Below, in pieces: positions 1 through 14,000 of a stretch of 64,000 nucleotides of DNA; the stretch's first letter is position 1; each line of letters starts with the position of its first letter. Below the pieces are notes generated by a model, which saw nothing but the letters and a program-made list of their open reading frames with translations, ran no database searches and had not been told where the DNA came from. Made by a program: the position numbers and the translations under genes. This stretch comes from Rhabditophanes sp. KR3021 (lineage: Eukaryota; Nematoda; Chromadorea; Rhabditida; Alloionematidae), in contig CAUJLY010000002.1 in assembly GCA_963281155.1 (NCBI GenBank), positions 5,642,001-5,706,000 on the forward strand, read 5' to 3'.

Positions 1-756
1 TCGTGAAGAGAAGGTACGTAAAGTTGAACAAGCTTTGTTAATCTAGTTTTTAGCGTTCGGAAGAACATTACTTATACGTGCATCTCTGGAGACAATAAAT
101 GTATTATTGATAAGACTAGGAGAAATTGGTGTCCATCGTGTAGGCTTCGAAAATGCTACGCCTGTAATATGGATCCAGAGAAGGTTCAAAAAGAAAGAGG
201 TCCGCGAAAAAAGAAAGCAAATATCGAAGGAGAGGGTTCTGAAATAAATTGGCCAAATAAGGCATTAGATGACATCTTAATTAAGTCAGTTGAGATGAGT
301 TCGAAGTCTGGAGTCCTAACATTCTGCAATTCACTTACAAAAGCCACAATTTTAGCCGAATCATGGCCTCTATTTTTAATTCTACAAACGTATGCTAGTA
401 AAAATAACATGAAACTCTTATTCAAATTAGTTCGTTCTCTAAGACTACCACTCCTAGAAACAAATGCAATTGAACTAGACAAAGTTGAACACTCCATTTT
501 AATAAACTTATTGTTTTGCAAATTAAGTTCTAAAATCGGACGGCTAAACTTTGCAGCAGCAATGACACCTGTCTTTTGCATTTACTTATTTCAATATTGT
601 ACAATATTGCATCCAAAGGAACCCGAAAGACTTATCAAATTGACTAGCATCGTTGAAAAGCTTGTTAACCTATTGGGAAATGAAGAAATGAAGAACGAAT
701 TGGCAAAGTACTACCAAGTGCTTCCTGAATTTATAATTCTTCATTACACCAAATAA
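1..756 (+). CDS. Nuclear hormone receptor, tailless-like (NR2E), 5' partial
   Basis: Ligand-regulated or orphan transcription factor acting in the nucleus; only the 3' part is in the window. Exons are 1-13 and 54-756, joined across a 40-bp intron (14-53). The spliced frame reads VKRSVRKNITYTC, the end of zinc finger 1, then the second finger with cysteines in the usual C-x5-C-x9-C-x2-C arrangement (KC, WC, SC, KC). It is followed by the extension VQKERGPRKKK, which resembles the VQxERGPR signature of NR2E receptors (tailless/TLX, dissatisfaction, PNR). About 170 residues of a divergent helical ligand-binding domain end at the stop at 754-756. The domain is short for the family, so the C terminus is either reduced or poorly conserved. 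The NR2E call rests on the post-finger motif; the P-box is outside the window, so the exact orthologue (nhr-67/tll or another) cannot be decided. Confidence 0.8.
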
Positions 757-991
757 ATTCTCTTTAATTAACTTCGCTAGGCTTATAATTTTTAGCAAAA
801 TTGAGTGTAAGGTTCTCTTAAGATTAATTTCTTTTTTGCAACAATGCATCATTGTTTGTGAGAAAAGGATTAATAGGAAATGAAATCATAAAGTGCACTA
901 TTAATTTTTAATCGCGAATAATCGCTGTACCAAGTGATTGTTACTACATTTGAAATCAGATAATTTTAGTCATTCTTCATCAATTAAGGAA

Positions 992-1750
992 ATGCAGCAA
1001 GCTGTATGTTCAGTTCCACCTCTGGTGATTCCAGCACTAGTTCAAGGAGCCAATAAAACCTTAATCTTCTGTCACGGTAAGTAATTCACCTAAATCGTAA
1101 TCACACCTTTACAGGTAGAGGAGACACAGCTTATGGATGGTTCGATACTTTTAACAAAAGCTCACGGCTTCCAAACGTAAAATACATCCTACCAACTGCG
1201 GCAAATCGTCCCTACAGTTTTCATGGAGGTGAGCCATGCACAGCATGGTATGATGTCCATAATAATAAGGGTAAACGTTTGGAAGACAATGACACCATCG
1301 AAAGTGCTCGTCAATACCTTTACTCGCTGATCGCTGAGGAGCAAAAGTTGGGTACAAAGCCTGAAAACATTCTTCTGGGAGGCTTTTCGCAGGGTGGTTG
1401 TCTTAGTTTATACGCAACGCTGTCTGCTCCATTGAAAATCGGCGGATGCGTAGCAATGTCGGCTTATTTGCCGCAAAAACATCTATTCCCACAAATATGT
1501 ATCGAGAATAAAGAGACTCCAATCTGGCTGGCAACTGGTGATCGTGACGACATTATCACCCTTGAGACTGTGAAAGAATCGGTTGATGTTATCAACAAAG
1601 TCAATTCGGAACTCAACTTCACGATCATTCGTGGATTGGGGCATACGGTTACGAATCAAGTTTGTTTAAATATCATTTATCTTGTTAATTTTGGTGTTTT
1701 AGGAAATGGATGATTGCAATGACTTTATTAATCGCTGTGGTAAAGAATGA
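992..1750 (+). CDS. Acyl-protein thioesterase / lysophospholipase (APT1/2 family)
   Basis: Cytosolic alpha/beta hydrolase that removes palmitoyl groups from proteins and can hydrolyse lysophospholipids. Exons 992-1076, 1115-1659 and 1703-1750 join in frame across 38- and 43-bp introns, giving about 225 residues, normal for APT1. The first exon supplies FCHG and the join gives HGRGDTAYGW, the oxyanion region. The nucleophile lies in GFSQGG (Ser about 120), the acid in GDRDD (Asp about 173) and the base in GLGH (His about 205), close to the human 119/174/208 triad. The last exon, EMDDCNDFINRCGKE, matches the family C-terminal helix, which shows that the run-on frame after 1659 is intron. The ATG follows a TTTTAG-type acceptor at about 970, suggesting a trans-spliced leader. 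It lies 235 bp downstream of the receptor gene on the same strand. Confidence 0.92.
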
Positions 1751-2055
1751 TTACGGAAATCATTTGAACTAGTTGAATTTTGATAAATTTTTTTAATATA
1801 TTGATATAATTTTTTTTGTAATTCTGTAACTTCTACCTTGCAAAAAAGTTCTGGAATTAAAGATAATACATCTTTAGTTATTCAACAAAATATGTTAAAC
1901 AACAAAAATGTTGAATAATCATTTAAATTGCACTAAACTACAAAGTGAACGAAGAATATATGTTTAAAAGTCAATTTTTTGCAGAATTCAACGCGATTGC
2001 AAATAGTATAGAAAATATTTATTAATTATTTGGCACACAATAAAATATTTACAAA

Positions 2056-5000
2056 TTAGATCAAATGATGAGTGACAGTAATTCCACATAAAGTGTCGTC
2101 TTCATCAGACTCGGCAAATACATTCTTTTCGGAATTGATATTTGAATTCTTTCTGCCTTTCTTGGAAAATTGAACGGATTTTATTCCCTTGTCAGAGGAT
2201 ATTGAGGATGAAGTATTACTGGGAGCTAAAGTAGCTGTGCCGCAGAAAGTCGAACTTTTGACTGGACTGGGTTGCTTGAAGGATGAAGGCCCTTCGCCAG
2301 TTGTTAAGGTATTCGGAGTTCCAATAGAGGAAGCACTTGATAAAGTAGAGGAAATCATTTTACTTTTCATCGAAGCCGGTCTTCGTGAGAAAGGTTGTTG
2401 TTTAGAGGGAACTTTGTGGATTTCCATTAATTCGATAGATGTATGATCAGAAACAGAACTATTGAAATCGGATGTGTTGTCACTGGCATTACTTCTTCGT
2501 TTGGTTCGAATACTTCTCCATAAACCTAAAGCTCCGATAGAAGAATTTCGGGATCTGGTTGTTGTTACCATTAAAGGAGTTTCATCTTCATTGTCTTCAA
2601 AGATTGCATCGACGTGTGAATTTGAATGACCTCCAAGAGCTGAATTATCTACCGCAGCATCATGCTTAGATCCAAAAGATTTGTGGATAAAACTAGTTCC
2701 CTTGGATTTATTGGTAATCGAAGAATGTCTTCTAGATGAAACAGAACTCGAATTCTTAAGGGTACCGGTATTCCTCGGAATTCCGCTAATTATACTAGCG
2801 ATACTTCCACTATCACTAGGCATTTCGTTTCCAGTATTTGTTTTAGTCGGAGTTTCTCTTCTAATAGTAGTTTCAAACGACCTAGTCTGAAAATCTTCCT
2901 TCATCTGACTTAATTCATTAGCCAACTCATCTAGTATTGTCCTATGTGATTTTTGCAAAATACTAATCTTATCTTTCATCCCCATGCGTTTCTTGAACTC
3001 ATTATACAGATGAATATCTGCATCATTTCCACACGTCCCATTGCAAGTTCGTTGCTTTAACTTTGTTTCAATCATAGGAAGAACGATCATTGAAATAGGC
3101 AAATTAGCTTGAATCAAAAAGTCAGTAAATGTTAGTAAGGAGTTTCCTATATATTTCTTTCCTATTAATTCCTTTACAATTTTTATTACCTTCGGCCAAT
3201 GCAGAGTCATTTGTTTTTGGAAACTTAAAATCATAACTTTGAGCGCAAATGAAACAGATTGAAGAACAGATTCACGCACAGCAAAATGAGTGGAAACAGT
3301 AGCTGAATGTCCTTTTTCAGTAACTGATACAGACCCTTGTCTGCCAGAGATATCTGTGCCAACAGAACCTAAATTAGTTCCACCTCTAACATTAGCCCCA
3401 CTTCCTACTAGAGCTAAAGGAATTGCCGCTGGCAACAGTCCAGAGGGTTGGATTAATTTATTAGCTCCAGGACTAATAGCATTGTACATAAACTGGAGGC
3501 AAAATCCTAGATCTTTTGAAGCCATCGAAGGGGCATCTTTGGTAGGATAGGCCGATTTAAAAAACATCGGAATCAACAAGTAACATAGCAATGCTTCTAC
3601 TCTCTCGTTTGCTGCATAACCTACTGACTCAGCCGAGCATATAATCTCAATTGAATATACAAATTGGCCTAGAGCTTGCATCAAAAAGAAAACCAAATTA
3701 AGTACAGCTGTTGAGAAGGCTGTGTTGGGAACGAATGGAGATAAGACGGTATTAAAGCCTAGTGGTCTTTGTGAATTTGACATTGGATTGTTCGAGTAGT
3801 TAGCGGAATTTAGATGGCCTAGATTTTGATTATTTCCACCAGCATTTCCACTTCCAGTAGTCTCATCTTGGCAGTTGTCACCAACAACGATTCGCAAACA
3901 CCTTAAATTATAGGATTAATCAATAACAGAATAAATTTTAGCATTTGAAATTAATAAGTTTTATATTTTTCACATGATCACTCTTTACTAATAAAATAAT
4001 ACCTTGATTAACAAATAAGTAATTATATATTGGCCAAAGAGGCTAGATAACAGTAACTCAGACTTTGTACTCGAAATTTTAATATTACCTACAAACTATT
4101 TACGTATCATATTTAAGGCGTATAAATTATTTTTACTATTTTTAGTACAATCCATTGCCTTAACTGGTGTATATAAAACCTATAATGGAGAAGTAAACTC
4201 ATAAAAGGGAAAAAGAGCATCACGTTATCAAGAAGTAATGTTATTCTAACTAAAGGTATGTTTAAATACTTCTATTGATGTTGATCATTTTCTTTGAGTT
4301 CAAGTAAAAGAAACTGAAAGTAAAGCTGCTGAAAAGGATGATAGAGTGACAAGATTTGTCAAATGTTGCTGATGACAGAATTAAGATTAATAAATCAGCA
4401 TTAAGAAAGGTTACAAATGATAGTCGAGCCAAACATTTAAATAAGCCCCTATTTGAAATGACAAGACCTTTGAATTTGTTACATGAAAAAGTCTATGATT
4501 TACATGTTCTTTAAAATTTTGTGTATTTTTCGATGAAACTTACATTTGACTAATAGTTTTGACTGGATGTAGATGAGCTATGTAAGGAAAAACTGACAAA
4601 GTCTGATGCAATCCAGTCAGCCATGTTGCTAAAGCATTCCAATTAGCTCTTCTTCTCATAGATCCCTTTTTACCAATCTTCATAATTGTCTTATCTAATC
4701 TTCTTAACAACATCGTCAACACAGACCTATTAACATCAATACTCCAATCAGTGATAGGCAAAATGACTGTAAAATACTTCTGCAGCCCAACACTTCCCAT
4801 CGTTCCGACATCCGAGGACGCCAATTTAAGCAAAGACAAAGCTACCTCCGCCAACTTAATATGGCATTTATGATCTAGCAAATCAGGCAATTTGATATGT
4901 TCTGCTGATTGGTTACATAACTTTGACAGTTCCTTTAATCTAACTGAGCCTTTTTCAATATGCAAAGCACATAGAGTCAATAACGCATCTCGTGGTTTTC

Positions 5001-8000
5001 GATATAATTCTCTTTGAACCTCAGGATTATTTTCATTGTTATTAGTGTCCCAATTAGAAGAACTAACTTGTTGTCTAAACTTCTCCTTTGAATTCAATTT
5101 ATTCGTATTAGTACCATTAGCAGTTCCAAAAATAACAGTTTCTTCTTCGGCCATTGTAGGTGGATCAAAAAACATCGGCGATTCAGCCATCACAAACGAT
5201 CTACCTTTGTCGATTCCTGAAGAAGTTCCTAACAACACAGAATCAAAGCCACGGTTAGGACCTCGAGCTAAAACATCACATCCATTAACCAATGCCTTTA
5301 ATTCCACGCACAAAGTAGTAAAATAATTGGCTTCACTCTTTACAGCTGAACTAATATTTCCTGCGGTATAATATAAATTAGGACGATGTTAAATTTAAGG
5401 ACTGTATAGCAACAGAAGTATCTTTAAGACGTTTGGAAATTTTAGTTTAAGCTCTTTACGTATCATGTATCTAGACTGCAGTTAACTCATATTAACCAAA
5501 CTTCTTGTTTTAGTTTACTTAAAGATCGCACTTATTCTTGAAGTTCTTATCTGAGAATGGGAGAAATAATGACAAAAAACGGTCAGCAAAGAATATAATA
5601 GTGACAATGCAAGCTAAATCTGTCACTGTTGATCTTCCAATTGTAACTCATCCGAGTGTCTTCATTTTGGAAATCAAGAAAAATGGCACCATGAAGCAAT
5701 CAAGATTATTACAAGAACCCAGTTTGAAAATTGGATCCTGCTCTTATGATTCAACTTCGTGATGATCTTTCTAATCAAATGCTTAGTAGTCTACGTCATG
5801 CTTCTAAAACTCCTATTACTTTATTTTTTGAAATAAAGACAACCTTGTTTTCCAATTTTCCCAAATACAAAGCTGGAATAATTATAAGGCTAAAACTCTA
5901 TTTACAATATACTTAATAATATTGCTTTTACTTGTGACGAGAGTCACCAATTTAAGTCAGCTTTGTTCAATTTATCGATGCTTATTAAATGTATGATTTA
6001 ACCACAGTATTAAGATTCAGGCCATACGTAAATTAATAACAATGGTGAATGCAGAGGAAGTAGTCCCCGACCGGGAAGAGGCAAATGAATTAGGGTTGGA
6101 CTATTAGGAGACCATACCAGATTATATCAATTATAATATGATTCTTCCTTAAAAGGGTGTAAAGAGACTGATGATTCATTTTGTAAAGTCAGGAATGAGG
6201 ACCCTCTAAGCACCTCCAACACAATTACCTTCAAGAGATATTTACTGGCTTTTCAAAAGCTGATCAAGAATTGTGGGCCAATTTGTTTTAAAATATCTAT
6301 CCTGAAGCCAAGCCAAGTGACAAAGAGAAAGATGTGTATTGCAAACATCGTAATAGATATTTACTCAGACTACGTTGCTCTAGCTAAAGTAATTGCATAC
6401 AGAAAGTTGATTTATGCTAATCCTCATGGAAAGGATTAGTGCGAAAAGGAACAAATTTAGTATGAAATATTAGTTCAAAATATAAAAGAAGAAGTCAAGA
6501 ATAAAGACGAAGATCTTCTAATTGGGAAGCATTCAATCGAATGACTTTTACTACATTGAAAGAACTCACGATACGGAACACAGTTTGTCCTTCATGCTCT
6601 GTAAGCTGCCCTTCAAGAAAAAGGCAATTACCATCTGTCGGCTAAAGTTGAAAGAATAATTCCAGACCTAGTATCAAAGAGATATGTTGATGTAAAAAAA
6701 TTGGGTGCTTTCTCGAGTCAAATGGTTAGAATTCGGGAAGAGTCTTTAATTGACTATTATGTCAACTGCAACAACGATGAAATAGGTATAGCTAATGACC
6801 CTGTGCTCAATATGTTTGACAAAGATCCGGTCTCATTCCTTGAGAAGTACGTGACAAAAGAATCAGAATCTATAGAGTTTACTCTAAAGCGTTGCCCCTA
6901 TTTTTTGTTGTTTTTAGTAAATTCACTTACCTGCCAAAGCAGTTTCCTTTTCTAAATCTTCATACAGGTGAGAGACAACTGCCTGCATAACCAAAATCAT
7001 TTGATAAGATCTTTTGGATTCAGGGGCAAAGCAGCATACAGTTACACAAGAAGCCATGCAATCGGTTAATAAATTAAATGTACTAGGATCTTCTTTGTAA
7101 CACAGATCAATGGCTTTCAATGGCTTAGGGTGGTGTAATAGCGATAGAACGTCTAAGGTATCTCGTAATTCATTTAGACTTTCCATTGATTTGAGTAAAT
7201 TGAATAGATATTTGCCTTTTATTTTGACTGGATTGACGTCTAATGTGGAGTTATTCATGTCCAGAATTGAAGCAATTGAGCCAAACATTTGCAATAGGAA
7301 AGGTTTGCGGTGGAGTATATAAAATTGTTTGCATAGGAATTCAATTGATTCGCAAAACATCCTATTAGTTTGTCTTTGTGAATAACAACGTAAAATAGTC
7401 GGCATGATTAGGAAAAAACCTATTAGCAAAATGTTATTAATATGTTTAAATGTGTTTTTTGAATCAATTTTTGGTGAAATTATATATATAAATCTTTGCT
7501 GCAAGGCTTTTTAAATTTAAATATCAGCTAAAGCTATTTAATGTCATGACAATAATCTACTACTTTTAGAATCTGTTAATCATAATTCCTGCCAATTCAA
7601 ACATTTTCCCTCAACCGAATCTTTCAAAAACCGCAGAGAAGAAGACTTTTGTGCTAAGGAAAAGTTCTGCAAACACTGCAAGTTTGTATTTGCTTCTCAA
7701 TCCTCTTACTCACAACACATAAAACATCATGATTGTAAACAATTAAGAGTTGGTGAACAACAATTTAATCAACGAATCAAAGCTGAGAATGTATTTGATG
7801 CTATCTGGCCAGAAAGAAACGATTAATTTGCAGTTAACGAAGCATACATATACTTCTTTCTGGATCCAATAATATCTGCAAAAGTAGTAGCTGTAGACAA
7901 TGACTTTGAATTGTTCAAGAAAGAAATGAGCTAGCTGGTGAATCCAAGAAAGATAATAGATTAGACAGACACTATTACAAAGCTAAATCAGAGAAAGGTA

Positions 8001-11000
8001 ATGTATTCGATAGAAAGGAGAATAGAATTAATCAAGGCTGGACAGGAAATGATTGTCATGATGCTGCCTATTATTTCTAAAGAAGTGCCCGAAGACCTTG
8101 AATATGTTCTCATTGAACGTTAAAAGTGGCATATCACAAATTGTGATCCGGTAAGTGGTCCATCAAAGAAACGTACCTTCTCAACTCAAAAAATGCCTGT
8201 GCAATTGGAGCTATCTTGGTTAAAAACGTTTTTGATGCAAAAGCAATTGCTAATACCAAATTTAAATTTTTCTTCAACTATAGTTCTTAATTATTGTCTT
8301 TTTATAGTTTTTAATAGTCTATTTCCAATAAAATTGTTTAATTTTGTCCCATAAATTTTACCTTGGCTAGCAAAAAGTTGATTGAAATGGATTGCAACGG
8401 TCAAATAAGTTGCAAGACAACGCCGTAAAATGAGAATATCTTCACAGTGGACTATCATAACTCCATTAATAACATTGATAAAAAGATGTAAGTCACCAAA
8501 CATAAAGGCATTCTCCATCTTTTCGAATATTGATGTAATTAGGTTTATCCAGGTCAATTTATGAAGAGTGTCGGCCGCTTTTAATTCCATTCCCATTTCG
8601 CCAAAATACATTGAGAAAGAACTTTCGATAGCCTTTCTCGGAAATGATAGTAAATGTGTGAATTCATCGTGTAGGAAGAAAATTCTCTGAGGTGTTACAT
8701 TTTCGGGGGAATGTTTTAAAGCATTGTGGGTTAATAAAACTTTACCGCCTTCGATTAACTTCTGGTAAAAAGTTGAAAATCGTTGTTTAGTTGTAGCTTC
8801 AACTTGAGACATTTTAACCAGATATAATTGTGGGTAAAAACTTCGATGAAAGAAGTAAAAGTCCCTAACAAACGTCGACAAAACATGAACCATTCCAGTT
8901 TTCGAATCAATCAAGTAATATAAATGCGATTCCTCTGTTGGTATATTAAAGAATTCAATAGAATCTGTCAAAATAGACAAAAATTGGGTGTCTTCATGAA
9001 TTGGAAAAGAAGAAGGAATTCCGCCAGAAGATTGTTCCGGCCCATGCACAATAATTTTCTTAGCAGATGGCACGTTAGCTGTAATCATCAAAGCTTGATC
9101 GCATTGTTCTTTCTTGAGAGTTTGTTTTAAATCCTTGAAATACAAACCATGTACAAAGGGTGTGATTAGCCATATCGTAGACAAAGCTAGTGACAAAATT
9201 CTTTCGAATCCATCTGAGGGAGTTCTGACGTAAAACATCACAAATCCAAATAGATAATTTAAGAGGCAATGTGCAGTTTGACTAGGAATATACTTGTAAG
9301 CTAACATGACTTTTCGAAGCAATGAAAATAAGTATTCTTGCTTGTCCTTTTGCGTTAACTTCTCCAGGAAATGTCTAAAGAAGAGAGAAGGTTCCTCAAT
9401 AATGCAGGACCATGTTACTTGTTTAGCAATCGCTGCTACCGACGTTCCATTCGCTGAAATTTGGACATCACTCATCAATTCAATTATATTTGGAACTGAA
9501 CTTAAAATAGAAGAGGGCAACAAAGGCTGAGTAATACAAGACATTGGCATCGCCTTTTGTCCTTGGGATGAGGCAGCGGGATTAGGAACAGATTCATTTT
9601 CATTTCCCTCAAACTCTCCACTACCCTGCGAAGCAGCAACTGTGCAATGTTGGAAAAGACTAGGTTCATAAGCTGATTGTTGAATTAGAGCAGTTGAGCG
9701 AATCATGTACTTTTGCCTTAATTCACTTTGCTTTTCTTCGGCCTCTCTGATTGCTTTTTTGACCATTTCCTGCTTTTGCTTTCTACGAGTTCTGGTCATT
9801 GTCATGATTGTTTGGGAAGTTGAGTGTTGTTCTTCTTTTATTGACAGTTCTTCAACTCGTGTCTTGACATATGGCATCCATGGTGGATCTATTACTGGAG
9901 CATGTGATTGCCCGATCATCGGAGAAGGCAGTGTAAAATCAATTGACGGCGGTGGAACTTTAAACATCGCTTGAGCACCATCTTCCATCTTTTGCCAAAT
10001 ATGAAATCTATTTCTCCAAAGAACATAGAACTTCTGGATTGCTTCGATTCTCGTTTCAACTAGACTTGAATTAAAATCATTTGTCATTATATTAATCACC
10101 TCTGTCGGAACTTTAATGGCACAAAGAATAAACAGGGCTGAAGCAGAGGAAGAAACATTTGAATCATTAAATAGCAACAAATCCCAACATGTTTTTACAC
10201 ATCCACTAAAATCATCAGCCGTCATAATAACAGCTGTTTTCAACAAAAAAGACAAAGGGGCGTGAGCGACATTCTTAACTTGGGTATTAATAAAAATAGA
10301 CATTTGTGTCTTCTGACAATTCAAATCAACCATTTCTTCGTCCTTTAAAACTTCATACTCGAGTTCCTTTTTATGATCAGAACTCGCCTTGTCACTTCCC
10401 TCTCTTTTAGCTTCATCTATTTCAGCTTGTCTGTCCGCCAACATCCCTTTCAATGCCGCAGGAATCTTATCTCCGCCATTCAAACTAGCTCCAGCACCCA
10501 TATTCCTGACTATCGCAGATTCCCTTCTATTTCCATTAGTCGTCAAACTAGGCCTTGCTTTCGACTTGATTCCCTTCTTATAATTATCAAAAGATTCAAT
10601 TAATTTACTAGCCTTGTCAAAAACAGGAACAAAAAAAGAATCTTCATCAAACTCATAACTTTTGTCCTCAGGACCATGAATAATTTTATAAGCTTCCATC
10701 AACTTATGAGCTTGTTTATAAGCTTTAAGGTAACAATTTTCCTTGCAAACTAAATCATGCTTGCATTTAAAGTCGAAGGAATTGAACATCCGGATGACTG
10801 TTGCCAACCAAGGCATCTTGCGGCACATTTCTTCTTCTTCTTCGATGGTCGCAGCAGACAAGGGAACTGAATTCGCAGCATTTACATTGGCATGCGAAGC
10901 TTGAGTTAAACGAGTAGAATTCTTCCTCCCACCTGCTGTTGACATCGTATTTGTGTGATGGATTTGAGTAGACCTACGTTCAGGAGATTTGTCAAAATTA

Positions 11001-14000
11001 TCTTGGTATAATGGAGAATGAGCTGTCGTGTCCTTTAGCAAACTGGGGTGGAAATTGTCTCCGGCATTTTCTCTTTCCTCAAAGAACTCTCCTGTGCTAT
11101 TGTTCAACAAAGATGGCGAATGTAAGTCTGAAGGGGGCTGAGATTGTTGCTGCGAAATTTGCTTTGAAGGTCTCCTTAATTTAAATGACATTTCTCTCCT
11201 GTGAGCAGGTTTATTCTGAATCTGCCCAGAAATAGTCATGTCATTATTAGAACCTTTGCGACTGGGTGAGGATTTCTTGAAAAATCTACTTCTTCCTTGA
11301 GCAATGCGGGACCTTGAAGTAGGTCCAATTTTCTTATCAGCAGTCGAAGTCAATTCATCGATAGTATCGTGACTTCCCCTCGTACTAGAATCATCATCAA
11401 CTGTAGAATAAGAAACTCTCCTTTCTGTCATTCCTGTCGGCACCATTCCCAAGCCAACTTGGAAATTGGTAGGTTCATTGATCGAGTGAATAGATCCTCC
11501 ATGCTGAATAAAAGTATTTGACAAAATAGACCATCTCCTCTGAGAAGCCAATTTGTCTAGATTGACAGAAGGCCCACTTGTATTAATTGCTGTAAATTGA
11601 GCTCCTGAGTTTCGAGTAGTAGGTGCTTTTGCTGACCTTGGAAGAAGCATGAAGCTTTCTCTTAAATAAGTACTGATTTGAAGCAATAAGAAACAGGTTA
11701 GTAGTTGCAAGGATTTGGGGACTGCTTCCATTGAACAAGTATTTACTGAGGCATCATCGAGGAAATGTTCGAATTCTTCTTTTAGTTTGAGGTTTCTTTT
11801 GTCTGATAGAGGCAGTGCATCTAAATTAGTTTCTTCTTCCGCTTCCTCCTTTTCCAGAATTGCCTTCAATCTAGTAGCCAAGCAAACACCCCATTGATAA
11901 AAGGACCTCCCAGCCATTCTCTGCATATTCTGAACCTTTTTGGACATTCCAGTTGCAGAAATCCCAACAGCCTGTGCGGATTTATGAGTTCCTCCAGCTT
12001 GTGATCCACTATACCCTGACGTGTTAATCCCAATAGCATTAAACCATCCTGTATTATTAGCTCCTCTTCCCGAATTGCCCCCTCTTGAATTCATCCCTCC
12101 TCTCGTTCCTGTTCTGATCCATTCAGCCCAATCTCCCTTATTGCATCTGTTGATAAAGAAAGCACACTCCAGTAGCAGAGAAGCACGTGAGATGACAGGT
12201 GATTTCAATTGCAACAAAGCTCCGATTAATGAAGCATCCAACACATGACCAGGATTTGACATTTCTAGTAAAAATGAAAATCTTCTGATACCTTCCCTTA
12301 AACTAGCTAAATGAAGTATCTTTCTGTCACTTATAAAAGAAGTCAGAACAGCGCGTTGGAAGGCAATAGAGTTAAAATCAGATCTTGAATGCAATGAAGT
12401 GACAGCTGGCGACGAGTAATTGCCTTCATCATCTATTTGCATTATGTTGTCAGAGGAGAAATTGTGAGAAGAATGAGGAGCTCCGTAGAAGTCTCCGTTT
12501 TTAGAAGACGCCAACGAAATTATGTCATCTTCTGAAAGATCTGTCTTTATATTTGAGGAAGAATTGAAAGTTGAGGAATTATTGCCTTTCAGCAATGAAA
12601 TAGCAAATTGCAACTTTCCAGACTTAGTACCCTCCTGTCCTGAAATAGCCTGTCTTTTCTTTGAAAAGGAACTAGCATGCAATAAGGGACTTCCAAATAA
12701 AAAAGAAGCTGACCCATTGTCATCTAATCCTAATGAATCTGTCGAAGCGGGATTATTCAAATGCTTACTTGGCGAACATTCACTGTCTTCCTTCTGTTCT
12801 GGCTCATTAAATTGGTCTAATGAAGCTGAGTGTTTAGGAGGGGCATTGTGAAGGTTTGGATTTTGCTTTGTATTAGTTGCGGATTTTATTGAAGAGTTGA
12901 AAGGTGATTGATGGAAAGTTGTGGGGATTGCTTCGTCCACTGTTTTGAATTTTTCATTTTTAGTAGTACTTTTGGATAAGACAGAATTAGTTATTGAGAC
13001 AGCTGCTGATTTTTTGCGGTAATCAGAAGGGTCTTTTTCGGAAATGACTGAAACACTCACTTTTCTATTTTCTTCTTTTGCTTTGCTTAGGACATGTGAC
13101 TTTTTCTTGAATCTTTCCATCAAAGCCGATAAAGCTGTCTTTCTCAATGGATTTCCATGCCTTTCATTGACATAACAAACAAACATCCTAACATCGTGGT
13201 AAACAGACATATTCTCCGGCAACAATAATTCTCTTGACTTTTCATTCAGTTTACTAATGAGAGAAGCAAAAAAAATATCAATAACAACTCCTTCTATTCC
13301 AGCCTTTCCTTCATTGAATTTGTTCTTATAAGAGCCGTTTGAGTTAAGCGGTGGGTATTGTTCAGTCAAATTATTCCTCAACAAACGTCCAGAAGAAAGT
13401 GAATTAAAACTTGAATGTCCGTACCTTCCGCCACCTGAATTAGTACAACAAAAAGCCGTGACTGAATGAACAAAATCAAGTTGTTGCTGGTAAGGTTTAG
13501 TCTCAAATTCAGTATCAATACATCCCTTGAAACATTTCTCGTTAATCTGCAACATAGTCGAAATAATATTTTTTGCCTTCACCTTCAAAAAACCAGCATG
13601 TGCCGTTCTCATGCCCTCATTGCAGCCGAATGAACATCCCAGAAACATGTAAACTTTGGTAATAACCGAGGTAATGGCGGGAAATAATTTGGTCGGCTTT
13701 CCATGAATAGTTATTGAAATCAAAAGATCAGCTATAGAAAGAGCTATTTCGTAAATTTTGATATTTTGATAGCGATCCATTATGTTAAGAACAGTTGATA
13801 GGATAATTTGGAAGGACAAACGGCCATCATTAGTAATAAAGGCGGCTGAGCCAACTGCTTCAGCAAAGAATTTGGAATTTCCAAATGGCATTTTTGAGTT
13901 GACATCTGACGGAGATGGAATAGCAGATGTTTTGGGGGGTAAATTAGTCTCCTGATTGTATAAAGGCAATTTAGACAAGGTGATAGAACTTCTCGATAGT

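Noticed and set aside
1660..1713. Read-through C terminus of the thioesterase ending at 1713
   Set aside because: The spliced exon at 1703-1750 restores the conserved C-terminal helix, so the read-through is intron.
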